The notes under the pieces: generated by a model
The model's input: the letters and a program-made list of their open reading frames with translations, nothing else
Database searches by the model: none
What the model was told of the DNA's origin: nothing
Position numbers and translations under genes: made by a program
Part shown: one piece after another, positions 11,246 through 22,748 of the stretch
Position numbering within the stretch: position 1 is the stretch's first letter
Layout of the letters: each line of letters opens with the position of its first letter
From: Capillidium heterosporum
Lineage: Eukaryota; Entomophthoromycota; Entomophthoromycetes; Entomophthorales; Capillidiaceae
DNA: 64,000 nt
Assembly (NCBI GenBank): GCA_016630905.1
Contig: WBMQ01000002.1
Location: forward strand, 1,612,001 to 1,676,000
Direction: 5' to 3'

Positions 11246-12836
11246 ATGACTGGTAAATACTTGGACCCTACCACCGCCTTAGCAGTTCTAGAGAACATGG
11301 AGCGTGATGGTTTGAACGTCGAGCAGCTCTTGGACCCCCAGATCTCGGGAGGATTGACCTACAACGACTTTTTGATCTTGCCTGGTTTTATTGACTTCCC
11401 CGCCCACACCGTCGATTGCGAGGTTAACATTACCAAGAACATCAAAATCAAGACCCCCTTCGTCTCCAGTCCTATGGATACCGTCACCGAAACCGACATG
11501 GCCATAAACATGGCTTTGTTGGGTGGTCTAGGTGTAATCCACAACAACTGCTCGGTCGAGGATCAGGCTGCCCTAGTCCGCAGCGTCAAGAAGTTTGAAA
11601 ACGGCTTCATCACTGATCCTGTATGCCTCAGCCCCAATTCGACCTTGGCTGATGTGTGGGAAGTCAAGGAAAAGCAAGGTTTCGGTGGTTTCCCAATTAC
11701 TGAATCGGGCAAGTTGGGCAGCAAGCTTTTGGGCATCGTAACCGCTCGTGACATCCAGTTCCACCCTAACCCTGAGACCAAAGTTGCCGAGTTGATGTCG
11801 ACGGACTTGGTAGTCGCCCACGCCGGTGTTACCTTGGACGAAGCCAACAAGATCTTGCGCGAGTCCAAGAAGGGCAAGCTCCCTATTGTTAACGACAATT
11901 ACGAGTTGGTCTCGTTACTCTCTCGTTCCGATCTGCTGAAGAACCGCGATTTCCCCCTAGCTTCCAAGCGTGCCTCCTCCAAACAGCTTATCTGTGCTGC
12001 TGCCATCTCCACTCGACCTGATGATCGTCAGCGTCTCGCCAAATTGGTTGAAGCTGGTTTGGACATCGTCGTCATCGACTCCAGCCAGGGCAACTCCTCT
12101 TTCCAGATCGAGATGATCAAGCACATCAAGGAAACTTACGGAAGCAAATTGGACGTCATCGCCGGCAACGTCGTCACCCAGGAGCAGGCCGCTCAGTTGA
12201 TTGCTGCTGGTGCCGACGGTCTCCGTGTTGGTATGGGCAGTGGTTCCATCTGTATCACCCAGGAAGTTATGGCTGTAGGCCGTCCTCAAGGTACCGCCGT
12301 CTATCGTGTCGCCTAAGTTTGCTCGTCAGTTTGGTGTCCCTGTCATCGCCGACGGTGGTATTCAGAACGTTGGTCACATAACCAAGGCCTTAGCTCTAGG
12401 TGCCTCTGCTGTTATGATGGGTGGTCTACTTGCTGGTACTACCGAGTCTCCCGGAGACTACTTCTACCATGAAGGTAAGCGTCTCAAGAAGTACCGTGGT
12501 ATGGGTTCCATCGACGCCATGGAGAAGAGTGGGCCTGGTGCCAAGGCTGCCGAGGATTCGGGCTCGTTGAAGCGTTACTTCTCTGAGAGTGATGCCATCA
12601 AGGTCGCTCAGGGTGTAGCTGGTGCCGTTGTCGACAAGGGCTCCATCCGCAAGTTCGTACCCTACCTTTTAACTGGTCTTCAGCACGGTCTCCAGGATGT
12701 CGGTGTCCGATCCATTAAGGCTCTTCAGGACGGTGTCTTTGACTTTTCAGTTAGGTTTGAGAAGCGTACCGCTGCCGCTCAGTATGAGGGTGGTGTACAC
12801 GGTTTACATACTTATGAGAAACGTCTATTTGCTTAA
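11246..12836 (+). CDS. IMD2: inosine-5'-monophosphate dehydrogenase, reading frame broken by one extra base
   Basis: Catalyses the NAD-dependent oxidation of IMP to XMP, the rate-limiting step of GTP synthesis; cytosolic. Starts [21 protein letters not shown]. It has the [10 protein letters not shown] motif, SSPMDTVTE, a CBS pair (about residues 115-230), [14 protein letters not shown], the catalytic loop GSICITQEV, then [16 protein letters not shown] stops the frame at 12314-12316. The next frame resumes at once with [16 protein letters not shown] and continues to [15 protein letters not shown] and TAA. Skipping one base (T12314) gives an uninterrupted enzyme of about 530 residues, the normal length. 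No intron can explain it, because the residues on both sides are invariant. There are no coding introns and codon use is strongly biased, as for a highly expressed gene. It converges with HEM13 100 bases downstream. Confidence 0.93.
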
Positions 12837-12936
12837 ATTTTTTAAAAGAAAACTATTAAAATGTAACTTGAATTTCTAGAATTACTATTAATTGGATATA
12901 CATTGGACTTTTACATTTTTAATATACTTGAAGTGC

Positions 12937-14115
12937 TTAAATCCATTCCTTAGGGTTCTTTAAAACCTGAATCAACTTTTCCTCCTCCGAACCAGGTTCC
13001 GGTTGGATGTTGTAGCCCCACCTAGCAACGGGAGGCAGCGACACCAAAATACTTTCCACCTTGGGGTTGGGAGCTACCAACCCAAACTTGGTACCTCTAT
13101 CATGCAACAAATTGAACTCTACATATCTCCCCCTTCTAACTTCCATCCACCTTTGCTGCTCCTCAGTAAACTTGGTGTCCTTACGTCTCTCCAAGATGGG
13201 GAGGTAGGAAGGTAAGAAACTTTTACCACAAGCCTCCACCATTTCGAAAAGCTTTTCGCGGCTACCATATTCAAAATCTACGTCATCGAAGAATATACCA
13301 CCTATACCTCTACTTTCCTGACGGTGGGAGTTGAAAAAGTACTTGTCGCACCAACTTTTAAATTTGGGGTAGTACTTCGAATCGAACTGGTCTAAACTGG
13401 ATTTCAAAGTTGCATGGAAGTGCTTGGCGTCTTCTTCGATTAGATAAGCTGGCGTTAAATCGCTACCACCACCAAACCACCAAACTAAACCGTCATCGCC
13501 TTCCACTTCAAAGTATCGGTAGTTGAGGTGGACAGTTGGGGCAAACGGGTTCTTAGGGTGGAGAACTAGGGAGATGGAGGCGGTGAAGAAGGGGTAGGCT
13601 GGTTTGTTCTTGAACTGGTCATTGAGTTGGCTACGCATCTGGGCTACTGCTTTGGGAGGTAGCTTTCCGTTGACTATGGAGACGTTGACACCACCCCTAG
13701 CAAGTACTGCACCATTTTCAAGGACGCAGCTAATACTTTCGCCGCTATTATTAGGGCGTATAAACTTGTCTGCCTTGAACTTTTGACCGTCGACTTGGGA
13801 GAGCTTGGTGCAAATTTCGGTTTGGAGGTTGAGGACAAATTCTGTCATCTTCTTTCGCATGTCTACATTTTTGTTATCCTTGTTACCTTTGGTAGATTGG
13901 AATAAACTTTCACAATGAATCTTGGTGGGTACCTAAATTTTAAATGAATAAGGGTAGTTGTAAAAAATAGCTACCGTAGCTTTGGATTTGTAAAAGTGAT
14001 AGGTTGCTAATGTGACGCCGGTACCAGATAAAAATAAAAGGCCAGTTGCTATAGATCGATTATAGGTTTGGAATTTGGGCTTTAAGCTGGTGGATAGGCC
14101 TCTCATAAACTTCAT
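12937..14115 (-). CDS. HEM13: oxygen-dependent coproporphyrinogen III oxidase, mitochondrial
   Basis: Oxidative decarboxylation of coproporphyrinogen III to protoporphyrinogen IX in haem synthesis. Exon 1 (to 14115) encodes a basic, hydroxylated leader starting MKFMRGLSTSLKPKF, followed by a hydrophobic segment GLLFLSGTGVTLATYHF. That looks like a mitochondrial presequence with an intermembrane-space sorting segment. Exon 2 holds the catalytic domain: GGVNVSIVNGKLP, FFTASISLVLHPKNPFAPTVH, YRYFEVE, WWFGGGSDLTPAYL, ESRGIGGIFFDD, GRYVEFNLLHDRGTKFGL, and the C-terminus NPKEWI. This is the HemF-type signature and is complete. One intron (about 13932-13973). The yeast enzyme is cytosolic, so the presequence is more animal-like. 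Confidence 0.95.
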
Positions 14116-14966
14116 CTTGTTGCTCTTGTTGTATTGTCGAACTAAGGTGTATAATATAAAATTTTTCTACCTTTTGTAGAGCTTCTACGTCATCAGATTT
14201 CGAAGATTGTAAGTTACCAAATGGGGAACCTGTTTCCTATCGTCCGATATTTTATAGATAGGAAATAGTGGTATGAGAATATTGCTGTCAAGTTAAATGT
14301 AGATTCATGGTATAATATATGTAATCCTAGTATTATTTTACTTGGAAGCAAATGATTGTTTTAATATTTAAAATAGTTTATAGCACTAAATGTATATACT
14401 ATACACTACACTATTTTTAAAGTAAAAGATGCATATTTTGATCAAATGCAATCTTTCACGCACCATAAGGGCTTGTAGAAGATAATAAGAGGCTATACTT
14501 ATAGTATATTTACAAAAGAAACACAGACATCAAATCTTTGATAGCGACGCTGCTTGTTGATTTACTAAATACGAATTTCTTGAGCACCACAGCATGAATG
14601 TATACTATTAGATATTGGCTGATGGTAGACACTTAAGTTTAGTTTAGTCTGTCTATTGAAATAAATGATTAAACTATGTTCATCAGTTCAAATAAGCCTT
14701 TGAATGATATAGGGCATATTTCCTAGCAATAAAAGGTCAATGCATACTTACTGCCATCCAACCATATGGTTCTAGAACTATGGGTATCTAAAATATTACC
14801 CGGCTTTTATACAGAATCAAGTATTTCACATCCATTCTAGAATTGAAAATCGCAAGCAATTCAAATGTTTGTTCTAAAAGTGGACAAATTGGTTACTAGA
14901 AATTTGTTCACCCAAATCTGAAGCTCACCGTTTTATTTATTCAATTATACCTCTTTTCCCGACAGT
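14116..14966. other. intergenic, divergent promoter region
   Basis: AT-rich sequence between HEM13 and HSE1 starts. I see no coding frame, RNA gene or repeat in it. Confidence 0.4.
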
Positions 14967-16502
14967 ATGAGTAGCTTAAGAGAACAGATAGGTACGAACA
15001 GTTTGAAGATGCACCACGCGAAAACAACATACCAACGATTCTAACTTTATATTTTATTTTTGTAAAGACTATGCAACTAGAGATGTCCCAGAGGATTGGT
15101 CTTCAATAATGGGAGTGACCGATACGGTGGACGCTGATGAAAGAAGGTATTCAATTATCTATTTTTAAAGGTTGGCTTACATATTATTAGAGGGAGAGAA
15201 GCCATGGAACATGTTCGATTTCGGCTAAAAGAGAATAACGAACAGATTACTAAAAATTCGTTTTGCGTAAGTATATTTCTACTATGTTGTTTTTCTAATA
15301 TGTTGAATGTTTATTTTTGCAGTTGATGATAGCTTTAATACAAAACTGTGAACCAGCCATTTTATCCTCATTCATCGACAGCTTGTTTCAGATGGCTATT
15401 TTGGATGTCTACATTAAAAAAGTAACGAGTATTTCGCAAGTACATTGAATTAACTATATGAAATAGATAAAAGAAGATGGGTTTAAAGAGCGTATGGAGT
15501 ACATGTTCAAGGAATGTATAAACGGAGCCGAAGATAAGAACCTAATAAGATTTTTGAATGATACGTTAAACCTAATGCAAGATTCCAAAAGTAAGATATA
15601 TTCACAAGTTTCATTTAGCTTATTGTATCTGGAAAATAGTTTTAAAGGTAAGCAATATGAAACCAAGACAATTTGTAAGTTTTTCAAGCCAACTATGGAG
15701 CCTAGCAGGGTCTCCGATCGCGATTTACAGCTCGCCATCGCTTTATCATTGTCCGGACTCGACCCCAACAATGAAGTATTGGACCGGGTAGTAAGTTTAA
15801 TTTTAGAGTTTTGGAATAGTAATTTGAAAGTAGCGTCGCGGCCTCAACTATATATTTTGTGTGCAAGCTCAGTTCCAATTTGTCCCAACTGCCTTTGGTG
15901 AACTACCTTTTGATAAAGACGACATCATCAATGTGACCGAGTGCAAATACCAGGACTGGTGGCAAGGTGAACTAAATGGTAGAATCGGCTATTTCCCCTC
16001 CAACTTTGTGGTAATTTAACACATTTGACTTTGATCATAACACGTGTACGTTTGCTTTGCTTTATAAAGAAAAGGACCCAGCACAAACCAATGCGCTACA
16101 AGCCCCAACCCAACCCCGAATATGATCCAAGTCGCATCGAATCCCTAACTGAGATGACGAAGGATGTTCAACTGCGAGCCCACATCATCGACCAGATAAC
16201 GACTACTATGGACGAGTACATCGCCACTGGGCATAAACTGAATTCAAGTGAGATCGACACCTTACAGGTAATGCTTTCGATACATACTTATACTAAAAAG
16301 TAAAAGCGGGACTACAACAAGGCAGCATCGGCGCGCTCCAACATCTTGAAATTGATTGAGTTCCACAAGGCTCAGCTTGGTAGCTTAATTTCCAATCTAT
16401 ACCTACTAAACTGAAAATTTAGATCAACTGTTACCTTTGAATGAGAAGCTACTTAATGCTAGATCGACCTTTGACAAAATTATGGAGAATGTAGCACCTT
16501 GA
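14967..16502 (+). CDS. HSE1: HSE1/STAM-like ESCRT-0 subunit (VHS-UIM-SH3-GAT)
   Basis: Partner of Vps27/Hrs in ESCRT-0, sorting ubiquitinated cargo on endosomes. The VHS domain comes first (MSSLREQIDYATRDVPEDWSS..., helices through IKEDGFKERMEYMF). The UIM SDRDLQLAIALSLS lies near 15711-15760. The SH3 domain (15861-16018) runs VQAQFQFVPTAFGELPF through DWWQGELNGRIGYFPSNFV. The C-terminal helical core includes NPEYDPSRIESLTEM and ends NEKLLNARSTFDKIMENVAP. Eight or so short introns. The frame change between UIM and SH3 is resolved by an intron from about 15790 (GTAAGT) to the AG before CGTCGCGGC. Domain order equals fungal Hse1; length is typical. Confidence 0.88.
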
Positions 16503-17176
16503 ACTTCAAGTTTAGTCTCATTTAAACGAAACTAATTAGCTAGCTTTCAGCATGATTAAATTAACTTAAAAGAACCACGTCCAAGTTTTACACAAGGAAG
16601 ATGTAAATTAATATATATTCTGGATTTATCATTTGATATAGCCTTAGTATACATTAAAGGGTATTTGTAAAGAATACTGTTGGAATTTTAATTAGTCCTG
16701 TAAGCACTTTCGAGATAATTATAGTTATATGTATATTCAGCTTGTTTATAAATCCTATTCAATAAGGGACTATTTAAAGTACAGTGTGTTATTTTAAAAT
16801 ATTGCTATAAAATACAAAACTATTAAAAATATTTACAGTATGCTGCCTTTAAATGAGATATCTAAATCTATCAAATTTGTTAACTTAGACTCACTGTTTG
16901 TATCATTTTACATCTATTAGTACTAAATGGCCTAAAAACTTACTTCTAATGCCTTTATAAATATGTGCCATTGATTAAAAGTAAAATTTGCAATAGCTTA
17001 AAAGTAGCATATACAGACCTCGCATAAAAGCTAGCTAAATTGTCTTTCATCATAATAAGCCACTGATTTGCCACATTGCTTGTCCACGTTCTCAAATCCT
17101 AAACACAAATGATCTCATCGAGTTTCGACAAAGCCTACAAAAGCAAATGGGGAGCGTTTTTCCTTGAGAACTTGAA
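16503..17176. other. intergenic
   Basis: AT-rich spacer between HSE1 and the NCS-1 gene, same strand. No coding frame or RNA gene seen. Confidence 0.4.
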
Positions 17177-17902
17177 ATGGGGAAACAGAATAGTAAACTC
17201 ACGTCTGAGCAAGCAGCCGAGTTACAGAAGCTAACCTACTGTAAGCTACATATCACTTTATTAATTTACACCTATCTAAACTTTGTTGCTTTTTAATTTA
17301 ACTAGTTGATAAGAAGGAACTCCAACAATGGTAGCTATACTCAAATTTAATTGTTGACTTTATATGCGGTAGGTACAAAGGCTTCATCCAAGAATGCCCC
17401 AACGGACAGTTAGATAGAGTTGAGTTTCTGAAGATTTACAAGCAATTTTTCCCTTTTGGTGATGCAACTGAATTCGCTACTTACAGCTTCGACGTCTTTG
17501 ACCAGAACAAGAATGGAACTATTGACTTTAAGGAGTTTATTTGTGCCTTGTCGATAACGAGTAGAGGCAAGACGGAGGAGAAGTTAGAATGTAGGCAAAT
17601 ACTCTGTTACATAGACTTGACATATTTTTATTTTAGGGGCCTTCCAACTGTACGACATTGACAAAGATGGGTTTATAACGCGCCAAGAGATGTTGGAAAT
17701 CGTTAATGCCATCTACAAGATGGTGGGTAGTATGGTACAGCTACCTGAAGATGAATCGACACCAGCTCTACGTGTCGACAAGATTTTTACCCTAATGGAT
17801 AAGAATCAGGATGAGAAGTTGACGTTGGAGGAGTTCCAAGAGGGCGCTAAAAGAGATCCCGAGATCCTCAAGGCTTTAAATATTTATGATGGGTTGATCT
17901 AA
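17177..17902 (+). CDS. FRQ1: neuronal calcium sensor-1 / frequenin family
   Basis: Calcium-myristoyl switch protein; in yeast it activates the phosphatidylinositol 4-kinase Pik1 at the Golgi. [12 protein letters not shown] gives an N-myristoylation site (G2). [17 protein letters not shown] is the degenerate first EF hand. Loops [12 protein letters not shown] and [12 protein letters not shown] are canonical. The fourth loop is [12 protein letters not shown], in which the usual glycine at position 6 is Glu. It ends ALNIYDGLI, close to the family's YDGLV. Five exons, including a 25-base second exon (TTGATAAG..CAATG). About 190 residues, the normal size. Confidence 0.95.
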
Positions 17903-18424
17903 TTTATATTTTTATAGTAAACTTACTTTGGTAGCTTAACTTGCTGAAAGTTTTATTTGATATTTTTGTTTTTATACCTCTTGAAAACGTCTTTATTTCT
18001 TTTTATATGTTGAAGCTCTTTTGGTATATAGTACTTATTAGCTATATTCTTTTTTGTATTTTAGCTTCCTATATATTTGAATTTTAAGTATATATTAAGA
18101 ATATATCTTCCTTTGGTAGTCAAATAAGCAATTGAACTGCTGAAATTCATATCCCGAGTCATGTTTTTATTCTTACTATTTTAAAGTTTGTTGGTAAAAG
18201 AAAAGTTTCCAAGACTATAGTGAGCTAACATAGCCTACAACTCTAGAACTGCTTCGCAAACTTCTAACAGATATTGAAGTTGGAGTTTGACATATTTACT
18301 TTGAATTGTCAATTCACTTTTCATGGAATTCTTGGATAGAAATTCAAGTTCGAAGTTTATAAGTTTGAAATTTTTGATAATTTTCTAAATTGATCTCTCT
18401 CGCCTAAACAACCAGAAGTTAGAA
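17903..18424. other. intergenic
   Basis: T-rich sequence after the NCS-1 stop, then a 5' region with no recognised motif. No sustained frame. Confidence 0.4.
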
Positions 18425-18768
18425 ATGGTAAGCCAGCAAAAGTCAAAAGTCAAGCCCAAAGTTGTCCCAGATGCCAAAGTAGTCAAAGAGAAGGAGTATA
18501 GAGGTTTCATTAAAACCTTTACTTCGCTACCCAAACGAACACGGTTGATAATTGGATTAAGTACGTTTTAAAACTATTCATTTTGAAGGTAATGTCAAGT
18601 TCCCATTGCTAACTTTATTATTTTTATCTAGGTGGGATATCCTTTGCTATTTTTGGACATTATGTTAGTGACAAGTTGGAGGAGATGTACCCAGCTAAAG
18701 AGATGCCTTCGTTGTTCTCGCCTGAAATTGACCCAAAAGTCAAGTTTGACGATAAGGAAGGGAAATAG
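18425..18768 (+). CDS. small single-pass membrane protein, unknown function
   Basis: Two exons (18425-18560 and 18632-18768) joined by a 71-base GT-AG intron encode about 90 residues. The N-terminus is lysine-rich (MVSQQKSKVKPKVVPDAK). One hydrophobic helix follows (RLIIGLSGISFAIFGHYV), then a short acidic tail (DKLEEMYPAKEMPSLF..DDKEGK). The splice preserves frame (GLSGISF) and the positive-in topology is sensible, so I take it as real. Its size and layout recall small mitochondrial inner-membrane assembly factors, but I do not recognise the family and make no functional claim. Confidence 0.65.
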
Positions 18769-19744
18769 ACTACTTAGGAGATTATAGGTGCGGTGTATTT
18801 GATATTTCAAAATGATAGTTAGGATATATATAAAGGAGGTTTTAGATGGAATGATAGCCTACTTGATATAAAATAGTTTTTATTATTTAACATATATTAT
18901 ACTTTAGAATTTCAATTGTTTATAGGATATGCTTCAAGATAAAGATAGTATTGGTATTTTTTCACCTTGGAATATAATTTAAATTGATTTTTGCTATTGG
19001 TAATTTCATATTATGGGTTGTGGCTTTTAATCGAATAGTCGTGAATTCAATATAGACCAACCATCCTAATAAAACTATTATGTAAATGGTATATCATTAT
19101 ATCTTAGGATTCATAAAAGGCTCCTGTTTATATATATAAGATCTATACAGCTTCAAATAGTATCTGAGTAGGGCATAAATTTAACAATAAGCCTTTTATA
19201 GCTATATTCATTGTTATATAGTTTAAAAATTGAACTTGGTAAATCAATACGCTGCTTAGTTTCGAGCTACTAGTGTGGTATTTGGCTATACTAATATAAA
19301 CTTTGATCTATTGAAATGTTACTCTATAATATACTTTGGAAAACAAAGGGTAAAGTTTATAAAGTAATATAAGCCATCGATATTTATCTATAGTGCTATA
19401 AACCTTTAATAGCTCCAATTATTTGTATGTATAGTTTTTTATATTAGACTTTGATGCTCACTTTCCTTTAAAATAGTAGCGATACCTGATAAGTATATAT
19501 ATTTCTTTTACAGCTTTGTTCAACTAAATTGGATGAGTTTCTACAAGTTCAATTGTAAAAATTTGCTCAATTTTCCTGATCGGAGCAGCCTATTACCTTA
19601 TACATCGATTCACCAAATCAGATTGTAGTATAGGATTCTTTTTTGAGTTCAATCCAATCCTTTATACTTTTTGGAAAGATCAATTACATGTGTCTTTTAG
19701 AAAGGTCCATCTCAATTATCAACACAAAGAAGCCTCAAGCTAAG
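18769..19744. other. intergenic
   Basis: Strongly AT-rich. The open frame of the next gene extends back to about 19643 without an ATG before 19688, so part of its leader or an upstream exon may be here. Nothing else seen. Confidence 0.4.
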
Positions 19745-22232
19745 ATGTCAAGAAAATTCAATGTAGCTACCAAGATTTCAACTGGTATAGTAAAGTTTGC
19801 CGAGGAATTGAATAGTTTACAAATGAACTTTGATGAATTTGACCAAGAAATTACCGAATTTTGTGACAAAGAAGAGCAAGAATTGAGCTATTTTTCTTTG
19901 AGCAGTTTGGGCAGCACTTTTTCGAACGATGGAGATGTCAAAAGCGAAGAAGACGAAATTACAACCTTAATTCAATATGGAGATGTGGAACTAATACGCG
20001 GTAAAGAGCCAGTCAAATTCCATTTGGCTGAATTGAGTAAAGAGAAATCTGCTTTGGTTGAGGTAAAGTTCATTTTTATGATAGAGTAATCTAAATGTGA
20101 GCCGTTATTTCTTTAGAAATTTCCAATTCAAGGACAAGTAGAGAATCTCCGTAGGACCTCTCCAAAGTCTAAAGAGGATAACGATATACTAGATTTATCT
20201 CAGCAACTTAGCTCAAACACTTTCCCACATTCACATTTCGAATCTTCTGATGTTTTATGTGATATTCCAATGAACAAAGAAACCCCCCATTGTTCTAATG
20301 AACCCGAACCTGTTGAGGATCCTGAAAGCCGAGATGATTTAAGCTGCTCGAACTCAAGTAAGTATACTTACAATAGCTTTAAACATATATCCTCAATTTA
20401 AACTCATATACCCATCCTGTAGGTACACAATTGGTAACGTCCCAAGAAAAAATTCAGAATCCATTTCTGCAAGATGAATCTTATGGAAACTCTGTCAAGT
20501 TTATCAACAAGCGTAGTGAAAAAGCCGTCTTCGATTCAGTTGAGGATATAATGGACATGGAAAACACAACTGCTTACTTTTCCTGTGAGTCAGAGTTAAC
20601 TAAAAATCAAACCATCATCCCTCTCATTCCCCCAGTAAAGGAAAATTACCAAGTGAATCAGGAACATTCACCTACATCGCTGAATAATAATGGTGCAAGG
20701 TCTCCTATGGTTGAATTCTTTGAATGTTCAATTTCATACAATTTCGATGTCGTTAGTAATGCTTCAAGAGGTACACGCTCCTCTGGATCTGACCAGAGTA
20801 CCGGAAAAACGAATGATAAAGGTTCTTCAAAGACGGTCGATAACTCTGCAAATGCTTCCCCTATTATCCTACCAGTGACTCAATACGATACCAACCCAGA
20901 TGAAACCATCGAATTCTTTAAAGAGCTTGGCATCGACTTTACTGAAGAAGGAGAATCTAATATCTCAGATACTTTGAATGCGAGTAGCGATGTAAATATC
21001 AAAGCCCAGGATAGCACCCTACCTAGCAAGACCAATATCGACGCCATGTTGGCTGTCAAGCAAGCAAATTCTAAGCTTTCTGCCGCAGGTGTTAAAAACC
21101 TTCAAAAGATCTGGTCCAAAGATAAGGTAAATAGGGATAAAGAATGCTTTGTAATTTTAAAGTTTAGAAATCCGACATTACTTCCGACTCAGTATCAAGC
21201 ATGGGTTTAAGTTCTAAATCCAAAGGTCTATCCCAATTTGTCCCTAACATAGGTCGTCATAAGGTATTTTGATGATAGATGTAAGTGTTTTGCTAACTTC
21301 AACATTTAGGAATCCCATTCCCGCTCCGAATCAGTATCGAGTACGGGTTTGAGTTCCAGATCCAAAGGACTGTCCCAATTCGTTCCTAACATAAGTCGTC
21401 AAAAGGTACCTTTGACAATAAATATAGATATTTATCTTGCATGTAGTTGAAGGCACCTGATAATTCCGTCGCTTTGGATACTGAAACTCCATCTAGGCAT
21501 CAAGTGACGAACAACGCCTCGAAGTTATCCAGGTCATGTGCCCCCAGCTTGACATACGGTCATTCGAAGCCTTATAGCGATTTGTCAGTAAGTGAGTTCA
21601 ATACGAAATCGCAGACTACTTCGGTCGTCGAAATTCTTGGTAAAGATGAAGACTTCAACCTTCATTCAAAATACAAATTGCTCCAACCGACCAAATTGAA
21701 AAAGGCAGAATCTTGTGGCTCTACCAAGTTGATCGACAGCACGATAATTAGACCTTTGAAACTTATCTCCTCTTCGGCTGGAAGTTCGAGGAAATCGAGT
21801 AATTCAAAGTCTCCGAAGAGTGCAAGGCACTCTGACCTCTACAAATGGAAGGGGCAACGAACCCCTGAGAAGAACGGGATTCTCGACCGTGGTGAAGATT
21901 CTATAGCGTGCTTAGACTCCGATAAACTCTACCACAAGTCGCAAATCGGCCCCCTGCTGGAGCAACAGTTCGGCGGCAACGTCAATTTGGTGTACGGGTT
22001 GGCCCTCCCCGAAAATACCAACTCTATAACTAGGATACCAACTCCCAAATACGAAAAGATTATGGATGATAAATCTCCAGTAAAGGTTCGACCCCACCTA
22101 AGCAACGCTTCCAACGGTAATCGTCCTATTCCTAGGGATCCTCGCAATGCCAACCAGCAACCAGCTAAAGTAGTTATCAAAAGACAGCTCAACAAGACTT
22201 TGTCCGTTTCGAAAAGGGGGAGGAATAGCTAG
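19745..22232 (+). CDS. serine-rich disordered protein with a duplicated exon, unknown
   Basis: I do not recognise this protein. I start it at MSRKFNVATKISTGIVKFAEEL (19745); an in-frame ATG at 19688 is the alternative. The first about 70 residues look helical and acidic (SLQMNFDEFDQEITEFCDKEEQEL). The rest is S/T/N/P-rich and probably unstructured, with a helical patch NIDAMLAVKQANSKLSAAGVK and a basic C-terminus (KVVIKRQLNKTLSVSKRGRNS). About six exons joined by GT-AG introns. Two consecutive exons of 96 bases each are copies of one another (see repeat feature). Many SP/TP sites and a basic tail suggest a phosphorylated scaffold or chromatin/microtubule protein, but that is a guess. Confidence 0.7.
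21168..21405 (+). repeat. tandem exon duplication (two 96-base phase-0 exons)
   Basis: Exon A 21168-21263 encodes a 32-residue unit containing SVSSMGLSSKSKGLSQFVPN. Exon B 21310-21405 encodes the same unit as SVSSTGLSSRSKGLSQFVPN. Lengths are identical, both exons are flanked by GT-AG introns in phase 0, and the copies differ mainly at synonymous or conservative sites. Confidence 0.9.
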
Positions 22233-22748
22233 GTAAAGTGGTTACTAATGAAGCGAACTTGGTTGTGCTGGATACTCCCTATGGATCACTTGAGATGAAG
22301 CTTTTGGTGGTTGAGCGATGCTGTATAAAGTTAAAAATAATGCCACTTGGTATGTGTTTAGTATGTTTAATCTTTTTATACACTAGTTTGAATTTGCTCG
22401 GGTGTTTTAATAGGCTATTATCCAAGCACCTGCTTCCTTTGCTTTAGACAGTAAATGCTTGAAATAAAGAACTTGCTCTAAATATCTTATAAATGCATCT
22501 GTAAACAAGTTTTATAGTATAAGCCTTTTATAGCAATGTCCTTCACCTTGCTTCGTTTAGACATACTCTCTAAAGTAATGTTATAACCTAGACGTTTAAT
22601 AAACATATATCTGCCAATATCCTATATACCTAACTTTCAATGATAATTTTTCCTATGAATCAATCTAGACTATCAAGCTGAGCTATATATTGAGTTACAT
22701 TTTAAAGGAAAAGCATCAAAATTTTATAAAATATCAAATTGTTTATTC
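22233..22748. other. intergenic, convergent 3' region
   Basis: Between the serine-rich gene and the S28 peptidase 3' ends. A 70-codon open frame (22238-22447) has no ATG start context and no similarity I know. Nothing else seen. Confidence 0.4.

Noticed and set aside
15780-15865. Frame change between UIM and SH3 of HSE1
   Set aside because: A canonical GTAAGT...GTAG intron between the domains accounts for it.
22238-22447. 70-codon open frame after the serine-rich gene
   Set aside because: Starts without ATG and encodes a hydrophobic AT-driven string typical of spacer noise.
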